Assembly: GCA_002281575.1 (NCBI GenBank)
Contig: NCGN01000003.1
Span: forward strand, 186,001-250,000
Origin: Sphingobacteriia bacterium 28-36-52
Lineage (GTDB): Bacteria; Bacteroidota; Bacteroidia; Chitinophagales; Chitinophagaceae
Reading direction: 5' to 3'
Length of the DNA stretch: 64,000 nucleotides
Below are positions 1 to 8,565 of this stretch, one piece after another. Below the pieces are notes generated by a model. It did no database searches. It had not been told where the DNA came from and worked only from the letters and a program-made list of their open reading frames with translations. Position numbers and translations under genes: made by a program. How positions within the stretch are numbered: the first letter of the stretch is position 1; every line of letters begins with the position of its first letter.

Positions 1-1
1 T

Positions 2-769
2 GCCCGCTTGAGTTTACAGCGATTGGTATCCGATGGACGTATTCACCCAGCACGTATTGAAGAAGTGGTAGAAAAAACCCGTCGTCAATTAGAAGACCAG
101 GTAATGGAAATTGGAGAGCGCACCGTAATAGAAATGGGCATCCATGGATTACACAAAGAGTTAATTAGAATTGTAGGTAAAATGCGTTTCCGTTCTTCTT
201 ACGGCCAAAACCTATTGATGCATAGTCGTGAAACAGCCAATTTATGTGGGATTATGGCCTCCGAGTTAGGTATGAACCCTAAACTGGCTAAGAGAGCGGG
301 ATTATTGCACGATATAGGCAAGGTTCCGGATGAAGAAACCGAATTGAGCCACGCCTTATTAGGGGCTAAATTGGCCGAAAAATATGGCGAAAACCCTGCG
401 GTAGTAAACGCAATTGGGGCTCACCACGACGAAATGGAAATGTTGTACGTGATTTCTCCTATTGTTCAGGCTTGTGACGCCATCAGCGGTGCAAGACCAG
501 GTGCTAGAAGGGAAATTATGCAGCAATACTTGCAAAGAATTAAAGATTTAGAGAACCTGGCTTTGGCTTACCAAGGGGTAGAGAAAGCCTATGCAATTCA
601 AGCAGGACGTGAGTTACGCGTGATTGTAGAGGCAGATAAAGTAAGCGATGTAGACAGCGATAAACTCAGTTTTGAAATAGCACAAAAAATACAAACAGAA
701 ATGACCTATCCAGGTCAAATTAGGGTGACGGTAATTAGGGAAAAGAGGGCTGTAAACGTAGCTCGATAG
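2..769 (+). CDS. rny: Ribonuclease Y, C-terminal part (5' end outside window)
   Basis: The reading frame is open from the first bases of the window, so this is the 3' part of a longer gene. RNase Y is a membrane-anchored endoribonuclease that starts mRNA decay. What is seen is the end of the KH region and the whole metal-dependent HD domain, with the HD signature LLHDIGK and a later AHHDE motif that supply metal ligands, followed by the conserved tail with [11 protein letters not shown] near the C-terminus. The N-terminal membrane helix and coiled coil are not in the window. The next gene, rplS, has its own promoter, so the two are probably separate units. Identification is firm from motif order and near-full-length similarity of the visible part to the family. 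Confidence 0.95.
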   Translation, partial: ARLSLQRLVSDGRIHPARIEEVVEKTRRQLEDQVMEIGERTVIEMGIHGLHKELIRIVGKMRFRSSYGQNLLMHSRETANLCGIMASELGMNPKLAKRAGLLHDIGKVPDEETELSHALLGAKLAEKYGENPAVVNAIGAHHDEMEMLYVISPIVQACDAISGARPGARREIMQQYLQRIKDLENLALAYQGVEKAYAIQAGRELRVIVEADKVSDVDSDKLSFEIAQKIQTEMTYPGQIRVTVIREKRAVNVAR

Positions 770-783
770 AAAATTCATGAAAA

Positions 784-816
784 TTTGCATTTTTTAAAAT
801 ATTCCCATTACCTTTG
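784..816 (+). promoter_or_regulatory. Bacteroidota-type promoter of rplS
   Basis: TTTG at 784-787 and TACCTTTG at 809-816 are separated by 21 bp, matching the Bacteroidota consensus TTTG/TAnnTTTG. The predicted transcript starts near 821, leaving a leader of about 18 nt before the chosen rplS ATG at 839. The position of this promoter excludes the longer upstream start at 785. Confidence 0.75.
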
Positions 817-838
817 CCGTCCGATAAAAATAAATGTT

Positions 839-1189
839 ATGCAGGCAGCAGTACAGTTTGTTCACGAACAATTGACCACGAAAAGAGAATTACCTAGCTT
901 CAAAGCTGGTGATAATATTACCGTTAACTATAAGATTGTAGAGGGTGGTAAAGAGCGTATCCAGTCTTTCCGCGGAGATGTTATTAAACTACAAGGTGTA
1001 GGAGCTACTGCTTCATTTACCGTACGTAAAATCTCTGATGGTGTAGGTGTTGAGCGTTTGTTCCCCATCCAATCTCCAAATATTGAGTCAGTTATCTTGA
1101 ACAAAAAAGGTAAAGTACGTCGTGCTAAGTTGTTTTACCTACGTGAAAGAAGCGGTAAAAGTGCTCGTATTAAAGAAAAACGTTTCTAG
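839..1189 (+). CDS. rplS: 50S ribosomal protein L19
   Basis: L19 sits at the 30S-50S interface of the ribosome. The 116-residue product has the usual family length and conserved features: an N-terminal helix, the FKAGDNITVNYKI beta-barrel start, the R-I-Q-S-F-R-G-D stretch, the FTVRKISDGVGVERLFP block and a basic C-terminus. An in-frame start at 785 would add 18 residues not found in the family and would lie within the promoter, so ATG 839 is taken as the start. A Bacteroidota promoter lies upstream and a rho-independent terminator follows 18 bp after the stop, which suggests a monocistronic unit. Confidence is very high. Confidence 0.97.
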   Translation: MQAAVQFVHEQLTTKRELPSFKAGDNITVNYKIVEGGKERIQSFRGDVIKLQGVGATASFTVRKISDGVGVERLFPIQSPNIESVILNKKGKVRRAKLFYLRERSGKSARIKEKRF

Positions 1190-1207
1190 TAGAACGATAA
1201 ATTATAT

Positions 1208-1242
1208 AAAAAAGCGTCCCGAATCATCGAGGCGCTTTTTTT
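1208..1242 (+). terminator. Rho-independent terminator after rplS
   Basis: A-run plus GCG at 1208-1216 pairs with CGC plus T-run at 1233-1241; the stem can be extended by two pairs (T1217-G1232, C1218-G1231), and the T-tract follows directly. Confidence 0.85.
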
Positions 1243-1276
1243 ATTGGGTTTGTGGTACAGTTTTGCCTTAACTTTA
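1243..1276 (+). promoter_or_regulatory. Probable promoter of the tatA-gatA operon
   Basis: TAACTTTA at 1269-1276 fits the -7 consensus TAnnTTTG except for the last base, and lies 19 bp before the tatA start. Upstream ATTG at 1243-1246 is a weak -33 candidate with a 22-bp spacer. It directly follows the rplS terminator, as expected for a new unit. Confidence 0.5.
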
Positions 1277-1295
1277 CGGCATTAAATAATATACT

Positions 1296-1484
1296 ATGGG
1301 AAGTTTAGGTTTTCAGGAATTACTGATCATTGGTATCGTAGTCCTAGTTTTATTTGGTGGAAGAAAAATTCCTGAGTTCATGAGAGGTCTTGGTAAAGGT
1401 ATCCGTGAATTTAACGACGCCAAGAATAACGTGAAGAAAGAATTAGAAGAAGGCATTAAAGAAAAAGACAGCACAACCGCGTAA
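1296..1484 (+). CDS. tatA: Sec-independent (Tat) translocase subunit TatA/E
   Basis: TatA oligomers form the passage through which folded twin-arginine proteins cross the inner membrane. The 62-residue product has the family layout: a short N-terminal transmembrane helix (about residues 4-20), the FGGRKIPE hinge, an amphipathic helix with GLGKGIREF and a charged, Lys/Glu-rich tail. It is the first gene of a tight cluster; its stop TAA overlaps the gatA ATG by one base (TAATG at 1482-1486), which indicates translational coupling. No tatC is next to it in this window. TatA and TatE cannot be told apart by sequence alone. Confidence 0.93.
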   Translation: MGSLGFQELLIIGIVVLVLFGGRKIPEFMRGLGKGIREFNDAKNNVKKELEEGIKEKDSTTA

Positions 1485-2920
1485 TGTTTGGTTTTACTAC
1501 AATCAAAGCATTTCATACAGCATTGCAAAACGGCCAAACCACTTGTGTGGAGGCCGTTCTTTTTTATACTAAGGCCATCGCTGAAAATGCCCACTTAAAT
1601 GCGTTTTTAGAAGTTTACGAAACCGAAGCAGTAGAAAGAGCAAAGCAGTTAGATGCAGCAGCAGCCAATGGTATGCTGACAGGTCCATTACACGGTGTAG
1701 TAGTGGGGCTAAAAGATGTGATTGCCCATAAAGGCCATACGCTTACTGCCAGCTCAAAAATGTTGGGCAATTTTGAGTCCGTTTACAACGCTACAGTTAC
1801 CGAAAAATTATTAGCCGCCGGAGCCATTATTATTGGTCGTCAAAACTGTGATGAATTTGCCATGGGCAGCAGCAATGAAAATTCTGCATTTGGCCCTGTT
1901 CGCAATGCAGCTGATACCAATAAAGTTTCAGGAGGCTCTTCAGGGGGATCTGCAGTTGCTGTGCAAGCAGGACTCTGCATGATTAGCCTGGGAAGCGATA
2001 CAGGCGGATCGGTAAGACAGCCAGCAGATTTTTGTGGTGTGGTGGGAATTAAACCCAGCTACGGAAGAATCTCGAGGTATGGGTTGATTGCTTATGCATC
2101 TTCCTTTGATCAAATTGGTATTTTTTCTACCACCGTTGAAGATGCCGCATTGGTATTAGAAGTAATTGCGGGTGCCGATGAATATGATAGCACTGTTTCT
2201 CAGCGGCCCGTTGAAAAATACAGTAGTGCAATTGAAGCACCCAAAAAAAAATACAGATTAGCCTATTTTAAAGAAGCATTGAATCATCCTTCTTTAGATG
2301 CAGCTATACAAGAACAAAGTTTTGCCTTTATAAAAAGTATGCAAGCAGCAGGGCATACAGTAGAAGCCATTGATTTTAATTTACTCGAATACGTGGTGCC
2401 CACATATTATGTATTAACCACTGCAGAAGCATCCAGTAATTTATCTAGATACGATGGCGTACGCTATGGTCATAGAACCAATAAAGAAGGAATTGATTTA
2501 ACCGAAATGTACAAAGCTTCTCGCTCAGAAGGTTTTGGTGAAGAAGTTAAAAGAAGAATTTTACTCGGCACATTTGTATTGAGTGAAGGATTTTTTGACG
2601 CCTATTTTACCAAAGCGCAACAAGTTCGTCAACTGCTGAAACAACGAACTGACGCTATTTTCAGCGAATACGATGCCATTCTCTCTCCTACTGTTCCAGC
2701 AACTGCATTTACGATTGGCGTAAAATCAGATGATCCCATTGAAATGTTCTTAGCAGATATTTACACAGTGTATCCGAACTTGGTGGGCATACCTGCTATT
2801 TCCATTCCTTTGTTTACGCATCCCAATGGAATGCCATTTGGTTTGCAACTCATGACGCGTTCTTTTGATGAAATGAATCTATTGCAATTGAGTGCTCAAT
2901 TGATGGAGCTTAAATCATGA
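1484..2920 (+). CDS. gatA: Asp/Glu-tRNA(Asn/Gln) amidotransferase subunit A
   Basis: GatA releases ammonia from glutamine and passes it to GatB, which converts mischarged Glu-tRNA(Gln) or Asp-tRNA(Asn). The 478-residue protein has the amidase signature fold with its full Ser-cisSer-Lys triad: Lys77 in GLKD, Ser152 in GGSSGGS and Ser176 in DTGGSVRQP. These positions match those of characterised GatA enzymes with a two-residue shift. The C-terminal block GIPAISIP...GMPFGLQL is also conserved. The gene overlaps tatA by one base and the next gene by four (ATGA), so all three are likely co-translated. gatB and gatC are not in the window. Confidence 0.95.
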   Translation: MFGFTTIKAFHTALQNGQTTCVEAVLFYTKAIAENAHLNAFLEVYETEAVERAKQLDAAAANGMLTGPLHGVVVGLKDVIAHKGHTLTASSKMLGNFESVYNATVTEKLLAAGAIIIGRQNCDEFAMGSSNENSAFGPVRNAADTNKVSGGSSGGSAVAVQAGLCMISLGSDTGGSVRQPADFCGVVGIKPSYGRISRYGLIAYASSFDQIGIFSTTVEDAALVLEVIAGADEYDSTVSQRPVEKYSSAIEAPKKKYRLAYFKEALNHPSLDAAIQEQSFAFIKSMQAAGHTVEAIDFNLLEYVVPTYYVLTTAEASSNLSRYDGVRYGHRTNKEGIDLTEMYKASRSEGFGEEVKRRILLGTFVLSEGFFDAYFTKAQQVRQLLKQRTDAIFSEYDAILSPTVPATAFTIGVKSDDPIEMFLADIYTVYPNLVGIPAISIPLFTHPNGMPFGLQLMTRSFDEMNLLQLSAQLMELKS

Positions 2921-3939
2921 AAAACTGCAGCTATAATCAATCTATAAAAAATCTATTGCAATTATTTATACAAGCAATATTAGTAGGATTATGCATGCTC
3001 CCAAACACTAGTGCTCATGCACAAAAAGACAGCACCACCGATAAGTTTGGTTTTAAATCGCTCTTCAAAAACAAGTTTGATGCATCTAAGCCTTACGCCG
3101 CACAACTGAACCCCAGAGCGGTTTCCTTTGTGCAAGAATACATGCGTAAGCATACCAAGTCATTAGAAAAAATGAAGTTATGGGGTAAGCCCTATTTTGA
3201 TTTGTATGATGCAGTATTGGTGCAATATGGAGTGCCTAAAGAAATGAAATACCTCAGCGTTATTGAAAGTAATTTAGGCGCAGGAGTTGTATCCTGGGCA
3301 GGTGCAGCAGGCCCTTGGCAAATCATGGACTTTGAAGCAAAACGTTTTGGCTTAAGTGTACGCAACCCCGATGAGCGCATGGATTACAACAAGAGCACCC
3401 ATGTTGCAGCAAAAATAATGCGTGAATTATTTGCGCAGTTTAACGATTGGCTTTTAGTGGTAGCAGGCTACAATGGAGGCGCAGGAAGGGTTAGACAAGC
3501 CATCAAAAAAACAGGCAGTAGAGATTTTTGGCAATTGCAATATCATTTACCCGAAGAAACACGCAACCATGTAAAGAAATTTATTGCCACCCATTATGTG
3601 ATGGAAGGTGGTGGTGGTTGGACCACTATGACGGCTGCCGAAACCAAATACCAAAAAGAGAATACTCCACAAAACGGAAATACTTCATTACTAAGCGCAG
3701 AAGAATTGGCCAATTCTACAGAAATAAAAGTTACTGGCAGGTATCAATCATTGGTGATAGCCAACGAGCTTAGCTTAGACATACAACAGTTTAATAAATG
3801 GAATCCCGGATTTGAAAAAGCTTTGTCTGCGGGAAAAGAATATTCCATGCGCTTACCAAAAGATAAAGCACCATTATTTGAAGTAAAAAAACAAGCCCTG
3901 TTAGCCGCATCATTGCGGGCACTATTACAGAACTTTTAA
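2917..3939 (+). CDS. Lytic murein transglycosylase (SLT domain, MltD-like)
   Basis: This is a predicted exported peptidoglycan lytic transglycosylase. Residues 1-36 form a signal peptide with a hydrophobic core and a cut site near AHAQ. An SLT (GH23) domain follows at about residues 95-215, with the catalytic glutamate in the VIES motif, AAGPWQIM, and the AGYNGGAGRV motif. The C-terminal 70 residues resemble a LysM-like or linker segment (NELSLDIQQFNKWNPG), as in MltD, but only one such unit is visible. The start ATG overlaps the gatA stop (ATGA), placing it in the tatA-gatA unit. Function as a wall-remodelling enzyme is known for the family; its specific role here is inferred. Confidence 0.88.
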   Translation: MKNCSYNQSIKNLLQLFIQAILVGLCMLPNTSAHAQKDSTTDKFGFKSLFKNKFDASKPYAAQLNPRAVSFVQEYMRKHTKSLEKMKLWGKPYFDLYDAVLVQYGVPKEMKYLSVIESNLGAGVVSWAGAAGPWQIMDFEAKRFGLSVRNPDERMDYNKSTHVAAKIMRELFAQFNDWLLVVAGYNGGAGRVRQAIKKTGSRDFWQLQYHLPEETRNHVKKFIATHYVMEGGGGWTTMTAAETKYQKENTPQNGNTSLLSAEELANSTEIKVTGRYQSLVIANELSLDIQQFNKWNPGFEKALSAGKEYSMRLPKDKAPLFEVKKQALLAASLRALLQNF

Positions 3940-3948
3940 TGAGTTTTT

Positions 3949-4422
3949 TTAGTTCACTGCTTTGTCTGCACAACAACTGCTGGCAAATGCATCTGGCTTG
4001 GCTTTGAAGGCAAAACCCATTCCCAATATATATCCCATTGCTTCGCGCAAAGCATCATTGCTTTTAAACATGGGATTGGTATTAATGTCGGCATGTACTT
4101 CCATTTCAATTTGGTGCTCAATAAACAAAGGGCAAAGTTCGTAGGCAATTTCAATGCTCTTGGCCACTTCGGTAAGCATTCTTTCTTTTAAATGATACCG
4201 CTGTTTGGTTTTTTCGTTGTGGATGTACATAAAGCCACCACTGTGTTCGCGCAAGAATACAATCACTGTTGCAAACTCAGTGTCTTCTCCTTTAACTTGG
4301 CTGTCGGTGCCAATACAAACTTTTAGTTTAGTGCCTTTTGCGGTTTCTTTTTTGATGGCTTCTTCTACCGCATCTTTAATAGATAATACGATGTTTTCTC
4401 CATTGAATTTTCTCCAACGCAT
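3949..4422 (-). CDS. YkuK-like RNase H-fold protein (DUF458)
   Basis: The 157-residue product resembles the DUF458/YkuK family, which is predicted to have a ribonuclease H-like fold. Visible marks are the VCIGTDSQVKG strand with a conserved Asp, a middle stretch rich in charged residues (HNEKTKQRYHLKERM), the VHADINTNP strand with a second Asp, and the C-terminal GYILGMGFAFKAKPDAFAS block. There is no signal peptide or membrane helix, so a cytoplasmic location is expected. The gene converges on the transglycosylase gene with a 9-bp gap and is divergent from the ABC exporter. The substrate is unknown; no activity should be assumed beyond the fold. Confidence 0.8.
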   Translation of the reverse strand: MRWRKFNGENIVLSIKDAVEEAIKKETAKGTKLKVCIGTDSQVKGEDTEFATVIVFLREHSGGFMYIHNEKTKQRYHLKERMLTEVAKSIEIAYELCPLFIEHQIEMEVHADINTNPMFKSNDALREAMGYILGMGFAFKAKPDAFASSCCADKAVN

Positions 4423-4517
4423 AAAATAGGGTTTTCTGAAGTTACCAACTAAAAGCCCTTATTACCGCAAATCCATATCATCTTATTATTAACAGTGGTG
4501 GATAATGCCTCAAATGG

Positions 4518-4525
4518 TAACTTTG
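4518..4525 (+). promoter_or_regulatory. -7 promoter element of the ABC exporter gene
   Basis: TAACTTTG is an exact TAnnTTTG match. It ends 8 bp before the ATG at 4534, so the mRNA would have almost no leader. Its presence inside the N-terminus predicted from the GTG at 4495 argues for the ATG start. Confidence 0.6.
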
Positions 4526-4533
4526 CCCCTACC

Positions 4534-6324
4534 ATGAAATTACTGTTACAATACCTCAAACCTTATAAATGGTTGATTGGATTAGCCTTGCTATTGGCAG
4601 CCATCAACCAGAGTTTTAGTATGCTCGATCCATACTTTTTTGGTAAGCTATTAGACCAATATGGTATGCATCCATTGCAAACAGGTTATTTTAATGAACA
4701 AAAACAATTTGTTGCAACGGGCACAAGAACTGAATCGGAATTTATTTGGGGGGTATTGGGATTCTTAGGCATATTGATTAGCGTTGCCATGGTATCTAGA
4801 ATTGCAAAAGCATTCCAAGATTATTTTAGCAATGTTATTGTTCAAAAATTTGGTGCTAAAATTTTTACGGATGGATTGAAGCATTCGATGCAGTTGCCTT
4901 ATCAAGAATTTGAAGACCAAAGAAGTGGAGAGACTTTATCCATTCTTTCTAAAGTGAGAACCGATACAGAAAAATTTATTATTGCATTTATTAATGTACT
5001 CTTTAGTATACTCGTAGGTATTGTATTTATTTCTGTTTATTCATTCCGTTTGCATTGGAGTATCATGCCCATTTATGCAGTAGGGATTGTGTTTCTCTCT
5101 TTGCTTACCAGCTTTTTAAGTAAGCGCATTAAAGCCATTCAAAAAGATATAGTAAAAGAGACCACTACCCTAGCGGGCACTACCACAGAGAGTTTGCGCA
5201 ATATAGAATTAGTAAAGAGTTTGGGATTAACTGAACAAGAAATTAATCGACTCAATAAAAATACTTACAAAATTTTAGGCCTTGAATTACGAAAAGTAAA
5301 AAGCATTCGATCTTTAAGTTTTGTGCAAGGCACATTTGTAAACTTGCTCCGACAAATTATTATGTTCACTTTGTTGTGGTTGGTATTTCAAGGAAAGCTA
5401 ACAGCAGGAGAAGTAATGACATTAACATTTTACTCCTTCTTTATTTTTGGACCACTACAAGAAATAGGTAATATCATTTTAAGTTACCGCGAAGCAGAAG
5501 CATCCTTGAATAATTTTCACAAGTTGATGCAAAAACCATCTGAACCTAAACCCGCCAGTCCTAAAGCGATAGGGCCAATTCACTCTTTGGCATTTAATGA
5601 TATTCGTTTTAAACACCAGAGCGCCAGTTTTCATGCTTTGGATGGTATTTCATTTCAGGTACAAAAAGGAGAAACCATTGCCTTTGTAGGACCATCAGGT
5701 GCAGGTAAAAGTACCTTGGTTAAATTATTAGTTGGTTTATACCATACCCAAGAGGGGTCGGTAGATTACAATGGCATACATGGCCATGAAATTGATATGG
5801 AAGAACTCCGCAATCAAATAGGATTTGTAACGCAGGATACCCAATTATTTGCAGGCACTTTAAAAGAGAATTTATTATTTGTGGCACCCAATGCCAGTGA
5901 TGAAGAAATAAAAGCAGCATTACATAAAGCCAGCTGTGATAATTTATTGGCCAAGGCAAACGATGGTATTGATTCATTAATTGGCGAAAGTGGCTTAAAA
6001 TTAAGCGGCGGAGAAAAACAACGATTATCTATTGCCCGTGCGTTAATTAGACAACCCAAACTCTTGATTTTTGACGAAGCCACATCTGCCTTAGATAGTA
6101 TTACAGAAGAAGAAATTACCAATACGATAAGATCCATTTCTGCCTTAAAAGAGCAAATTACCATCATGATTGCCCATCGGTTAAGTACCATCATGCATGC
6201 CGACCGCATTTATGTATTAGAAAAAGGCAAAGTGGTAGAAACCGGAAGCCATGCTGAGTTATTAGCAGATAAAGGATTATACTACGCCATGTGGCGTCAG
6301 CAGATTGGGGAAAGGAAGGGGTAA
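4534..6324 (+). CDS. ABC exporter, fused permease-ATPase (MsbA/lipid A exporter-like)
   Basis: The product (596 residues from ATG 4534) is a half-size ABC exporter that would act as a homodimer in the inner membrane. The N-terminal part has six predicted membrane helices (about residues 10-310). The C-terminal nucleotide-binding domain has Walker A GPSGAGKST, the Q-loop VTQD, the signature LSGGEKQR, Walker B LLIFDEATSAL and the H-loop AHRLST, so all ATPase motifs are intact. A longer reading from GTG 4495 would overlap an exact -7 promoter box, so the shorter start is chosen. Substrate could be lipid, peptide or drug; MsbA-like is the closest guess. An inverted repeat follows the stop. Confidence 0.92.
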   Translation: MKLLLQYLKPYKWLIGLALLLAAINQSFSMLDPYFFGKLLDQYGMHPLQTGYFNEQKQFVATGTRTESEFIWGVLGFLGILISVAMVSRIAKAFQDYFSNVIVQKFGAKIFTDGLKHSMQLPYQEFEDQRSGETLSILSKVRTDTEKFIIAFINVLFSILVGIVFISVYSFRLHWSIMPIYAVGIVFLSLLTSFLSKRIKAIQKDIVKETTTLAGTTTESLRNIELVKSLGLTEQEINRLNKNTYKILGLELRKVKSIRSLSFVQGTFVNLLRQIIMFTLLWLVFQGKLTAGEVMTLTFYSFFIFGPLQEIGNIILSYREAEASLNNFHKLMQKPSEPKPASPKAIGPIHSLAFNDIRFKHQSASFHALDGISFQVQKGETIAFVGPSGAGKSTLVKLLVGLYHTQEGSVDYNGIHGHEIDMEELRNQIGFVTQDTQLFAGTLKENLLFVAPNASDEEIKAALHKASCDNLLAKANDGIDSLIGESGLKLSGGEKQRLSIARALIRQPKLLIFDEATSALDSITEEEITNTIRSISALKEQITIMIAHRLSTIMHADRIYVLEKGKVVETGSHAELLADKGLYYAMWRQQIGERKG

Positions 6325-6336
6325 GTGATTGGTCTA

Positions 6337-6402
6337 GGCTGAAAAAATCCAGCCACTTCAAAGTGCAATCCCCCCCCGGAAATATCACTAATCAGTGGCT
6401 GG
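6337..6402 (+). repeat. Intergenic inverted repeat with competing hairpins
   Basis: CCAGCCACT at 6349-6357 is complementary to AGTGGCTGG at 6394-6402. CAGCC inside the left arm can also pair with GGCTG at 6337-6341, so two alternative stems share one strand. A run of eight C lies in the loop (about 6370-6377). There is no clear T-tract straight after it, so it is not a standard terminator. The rest of 6325-6534 shows only an AT-rich promoter-like stretch (TATATTTTG near 6498-6506). Confidence 0.45.
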
Positions 6403-6534
6403 CTAGATTGTATTAATCTGACGCAAAAAAAACGAATTTGGGCAGTTTACCCTTTAAAAAAGGTTAAGTAACCAGTAAAGAAATAGGTTATTTCCTATAT
6501 TTTGCAGTAGAATTTGACCAATTCCTGCTTGTAT

Positions 6535-7935
6535 ATGAAAAAACTGCTTGGACTACTACTTGGGTTACTTGTTACAGGCTCCGTGTTTTCCGAGGATATT
6601 GATAGCGTATTTACACTCAAGAACTCTCCGTTTTTTACGGATTTGATTCGTAAAAAACACCTGATTCAACCATTACGATCATCTGAATTTAATTTTATAA
6701 AGCCTCAATTCAAGCATTTGAAAACAAGGCGTTATCAATTTTTCAAAAGTGGGCAAGATTTCTTTATCCATTTTAATGGGTCTGGGTTCTTATACCAATT
6801 GGAAAATCCTACTGATTCTGTTTTAACTTTTAAGCGAATTGACGATACCGAAAACTATAATTATAATATTGAGGCTTTTCTATTTACCCATCAAAAGGAG
6901 ATATACAATATTGGGGGATATGGATTCTGGCGCTCTAGTGGTACACTCAGAAAATACAATCATAAAGACCAAGAATGGGATGCAGAGCCTATAGACCAGG
7001 AAATTCATTTGCCTTATGTTAACCAACTTGGAACATCAGGTCAATTAACTTGGTTCAATACCAATACAGAGCATTTGTATATCCCATTTCAAACCATCAT
7101 TAATTCAGGAGTTAAATCGAGTGGTGAAGATGACGAAATAGTAAAAAAAGTTTACCGCTTAAGCCTAGCTACCAAAACTTGGAAAAAATTAGGCAAAACC
7201 CATCCCGATTATTTTGACCTACTACAAAAAACAAAATGGGTGCTGGCCACCGACTCTGGTCAACTCATTTGCTTTAACCACAAAGTATATCAAATCAATT
7301 TTGAAGAAAATATCATTAAAGAAAATACCGATCCCAGTTTGGCACAAAGCTTAGAAAGGATTAATAATGATCATCTTGTTTATTATGACAACCAAACTAT
7401 TTACTATTTAAATGGTAAGACTTGGCAATATGATTCGGTAAAAGTGGATACTGCAAAATTTGAGAAAGCCAATTTCAAGGTTTGGAAAAAGAACAATGGA
7501 TTTGTTACTTTTTGGATTATACTGGTTGTGCTTTTTAGTGGAGCCGCCGGAAGAAAAGAAATTCAAAAAAGAAGGAAAAAACTACTAGAAGATGCAGCTA
7601 ATAAGATTCCTATTTCTCCATCAGTAAAAATAAAATTCAACGAAACCGAAAAACAATTGCTGAATTTATTACTAGAAAAATCTAAGCAAAACAGCACCAC
7701 TACAATTACAGAGATCAATTATGTATTAGGTATCAAAGACAAGAATGTGGGCTTGCAGAAAAAAGTAAGAAGTGATGTAATGAAAAGCATCAATGAAAAA
7801 TTCAATTTCTTACAAGATGGCGATACAGAGTTGGTTTGCAATATCAGAAGCCAAGCAGACAAGCGTTTCTTTGAATACTATATAGACAAAGAGAATATTG
7901 AGTTATTAGAGATTATGCTTAGAGAGGAGTCTTAA
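6535..7935 (+). CDS. Membrane-anchored protein: exported propeller-like region, one TM helix, cytoplasmic helix-turn-helix-like tail
   Basis: I do not recognise a named family for the whole protein (466 residues from ATG 6535; an upstream in-frame ATG at 6514 would put extra residues before the signal peptide). Residues 1-19 form a signal peptide. Residues about 20-320 contain repeated aromatic, beta-rich segments (GFWRSSGTLRKYN, YRLSLATKTWKKLG) reminiscent of Kelch-like propeller blades. A single membrane helix lies at about 322-339, followed by a Lys/Arg-rich stop-transfer segment. The last 100 residues (about 365-466) are soluble and helical with a final beta hairpin, in the style of a winged-helix domain (TEINYVLGIKDKN...KKVRSDVMKSINEKF). 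The layout suggests a one-component trans-membrane sensor. The gene overlaps the DUF2721 gene tail-to-tail by 4 bp. Confidence 0.6.
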   Translation: MKKLLGLLLGLLVTGSVFSEDIDSVFTLKNSPFFTDLIRKKHLIQPLRSSEFNFIKPQFKHLKTRRYQFFKSGQDFFIHFNGSGFLYQLENPTDSVLTFKRIDDTENYNYNIEAFLFTHQKEIYNIGGYGFWRSSGTLRKYNHKDQEWDAEPIDQEIHLPYVNQLGTSGQLTWFNTNTEHLYIPFQTIINSGVKSSGEDDEIVKKVYRLSLATKTWKKLGKTHPDYFDLLQKTKWVLATDSGQLICFNHKVYQINFEENIIKENTDPSLAQSLERINNDHLVYYDNQTIYYLNGKTWQYDSVKVDTAKFEKANFKVWKKNNGFVTFWIILVVLFSGAAGRKEIQKRRKKLLEDAANKIPISPSVKIKFNETEKQLLNLLLEKSKQNSTTTITEINYVLGIKDKNVGLQKKVRSDVMKSINEKFNFLQDGDTELVCNIRSQADKRFFEYYIDKENIELLEIMLREES

Positions 7936-8390
7936 TCCTTGTCTTTATCAAACTTGCTCTTAATGTATTCTATTACGGTAGGGTCTTCTAATCCCTCCAT
8001 ATCACTTAATTCTAGCTCGAGGGCTTTGGTGCTTAATTGAATTTCCCAAAGGGATAATGCAAGTGAGCAAGAGAAGCTGAGCAAACTAAAGGCAAAAACC
8101 CAATGACTCATGACCATCCATTCTATGTAAATAAAATACATACAGATGATGCAGCTTAAAAATGCCATTACCCCTAGTGCTTGCATTTGCTTGATGAGTT
8201 TTATTCTAAAACGCAGATTCTTGATTTGACCATGCACTACAGGATTGTTATCCGTTTTATTGTATTCATTGTGCAAACTTCTTACTCGAGTAGCCAATGC
8301 CAAGAAGCGATTGGTATAAGCCAACATAATTAAACTAATGGCCGGAAATAAAAGTGCAGGTGTATTGATGCTTATGTCCATATAGTTCAA
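7932..8390 (-). CDS. DUF2721 family membrane protein
   Basis: The 152-residue protein has three hydrophobic segments: an N-terminal one (about 12-28), then two close together (about 72-90 and 96-115). It matches the general pattern of the DUF2721 family: PALLFPAISLIMLAYTNRFLALATRVR, a positively charged loop and the paired helices. Function is unknown. An ATG 4 codons downstream is an alternative start. It is convergent with the propeller protein, sharing the last 4 bp, and divergent from the T9SS-sorted protein. Inner-membrane location is inferred. Confidence 0.75.
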   Translation of the reverse strand: MNYMDISINTPALLFPAISLIMLAYTNRFLALATRVRSLHNEYNKTDNNPVVHGQIKNLRFRIKLIKQMQALGVMAFLSCIICMYFIYIEWMVMSHWVFAFSLLSFSCSLALSLWEIQLSTKALELELSDMEGLEDPTVIEYIKSKFDKDKD

Positions 8391-8494
8391 GTTACAAATT
8401 TATATTTTAACCATATCAAAAGCAACGGTACTAACAGGCGTAAGTAAAAGGGTTTTTCTAAAGAAACTTGTAGTTTAAAACCTACATTGAATCG

Positions 8495-8510
8495 TTTAAA
8501 AACGTTTAAA
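8495..8510. promoter_or_regulatory. AAACGTTT-centred palindrome, copy 1
   Basis: TTTAAAAACGTTTAAA is a near-perfect inverted repeat around ACGT, about 90 bp upstream of the T9SS-sorted protein start. A second copy is centred 69 bp downstream. The spacing and symmetry are those of a regulator binding pair; the regulator is unknown. Confidence 0.45.
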
Positions 8511-8565
8511 ATCAGGGGCAGCAGCAGTAAGATAAATTCTATCTTGGTAATACGAAATCTTCCTT

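Noticed and set aside
785..838. Longer start for rplS at 785
   Set aside because: It would place coding sequence across a canonical promoter and add 18 residues not present in the L19 family.
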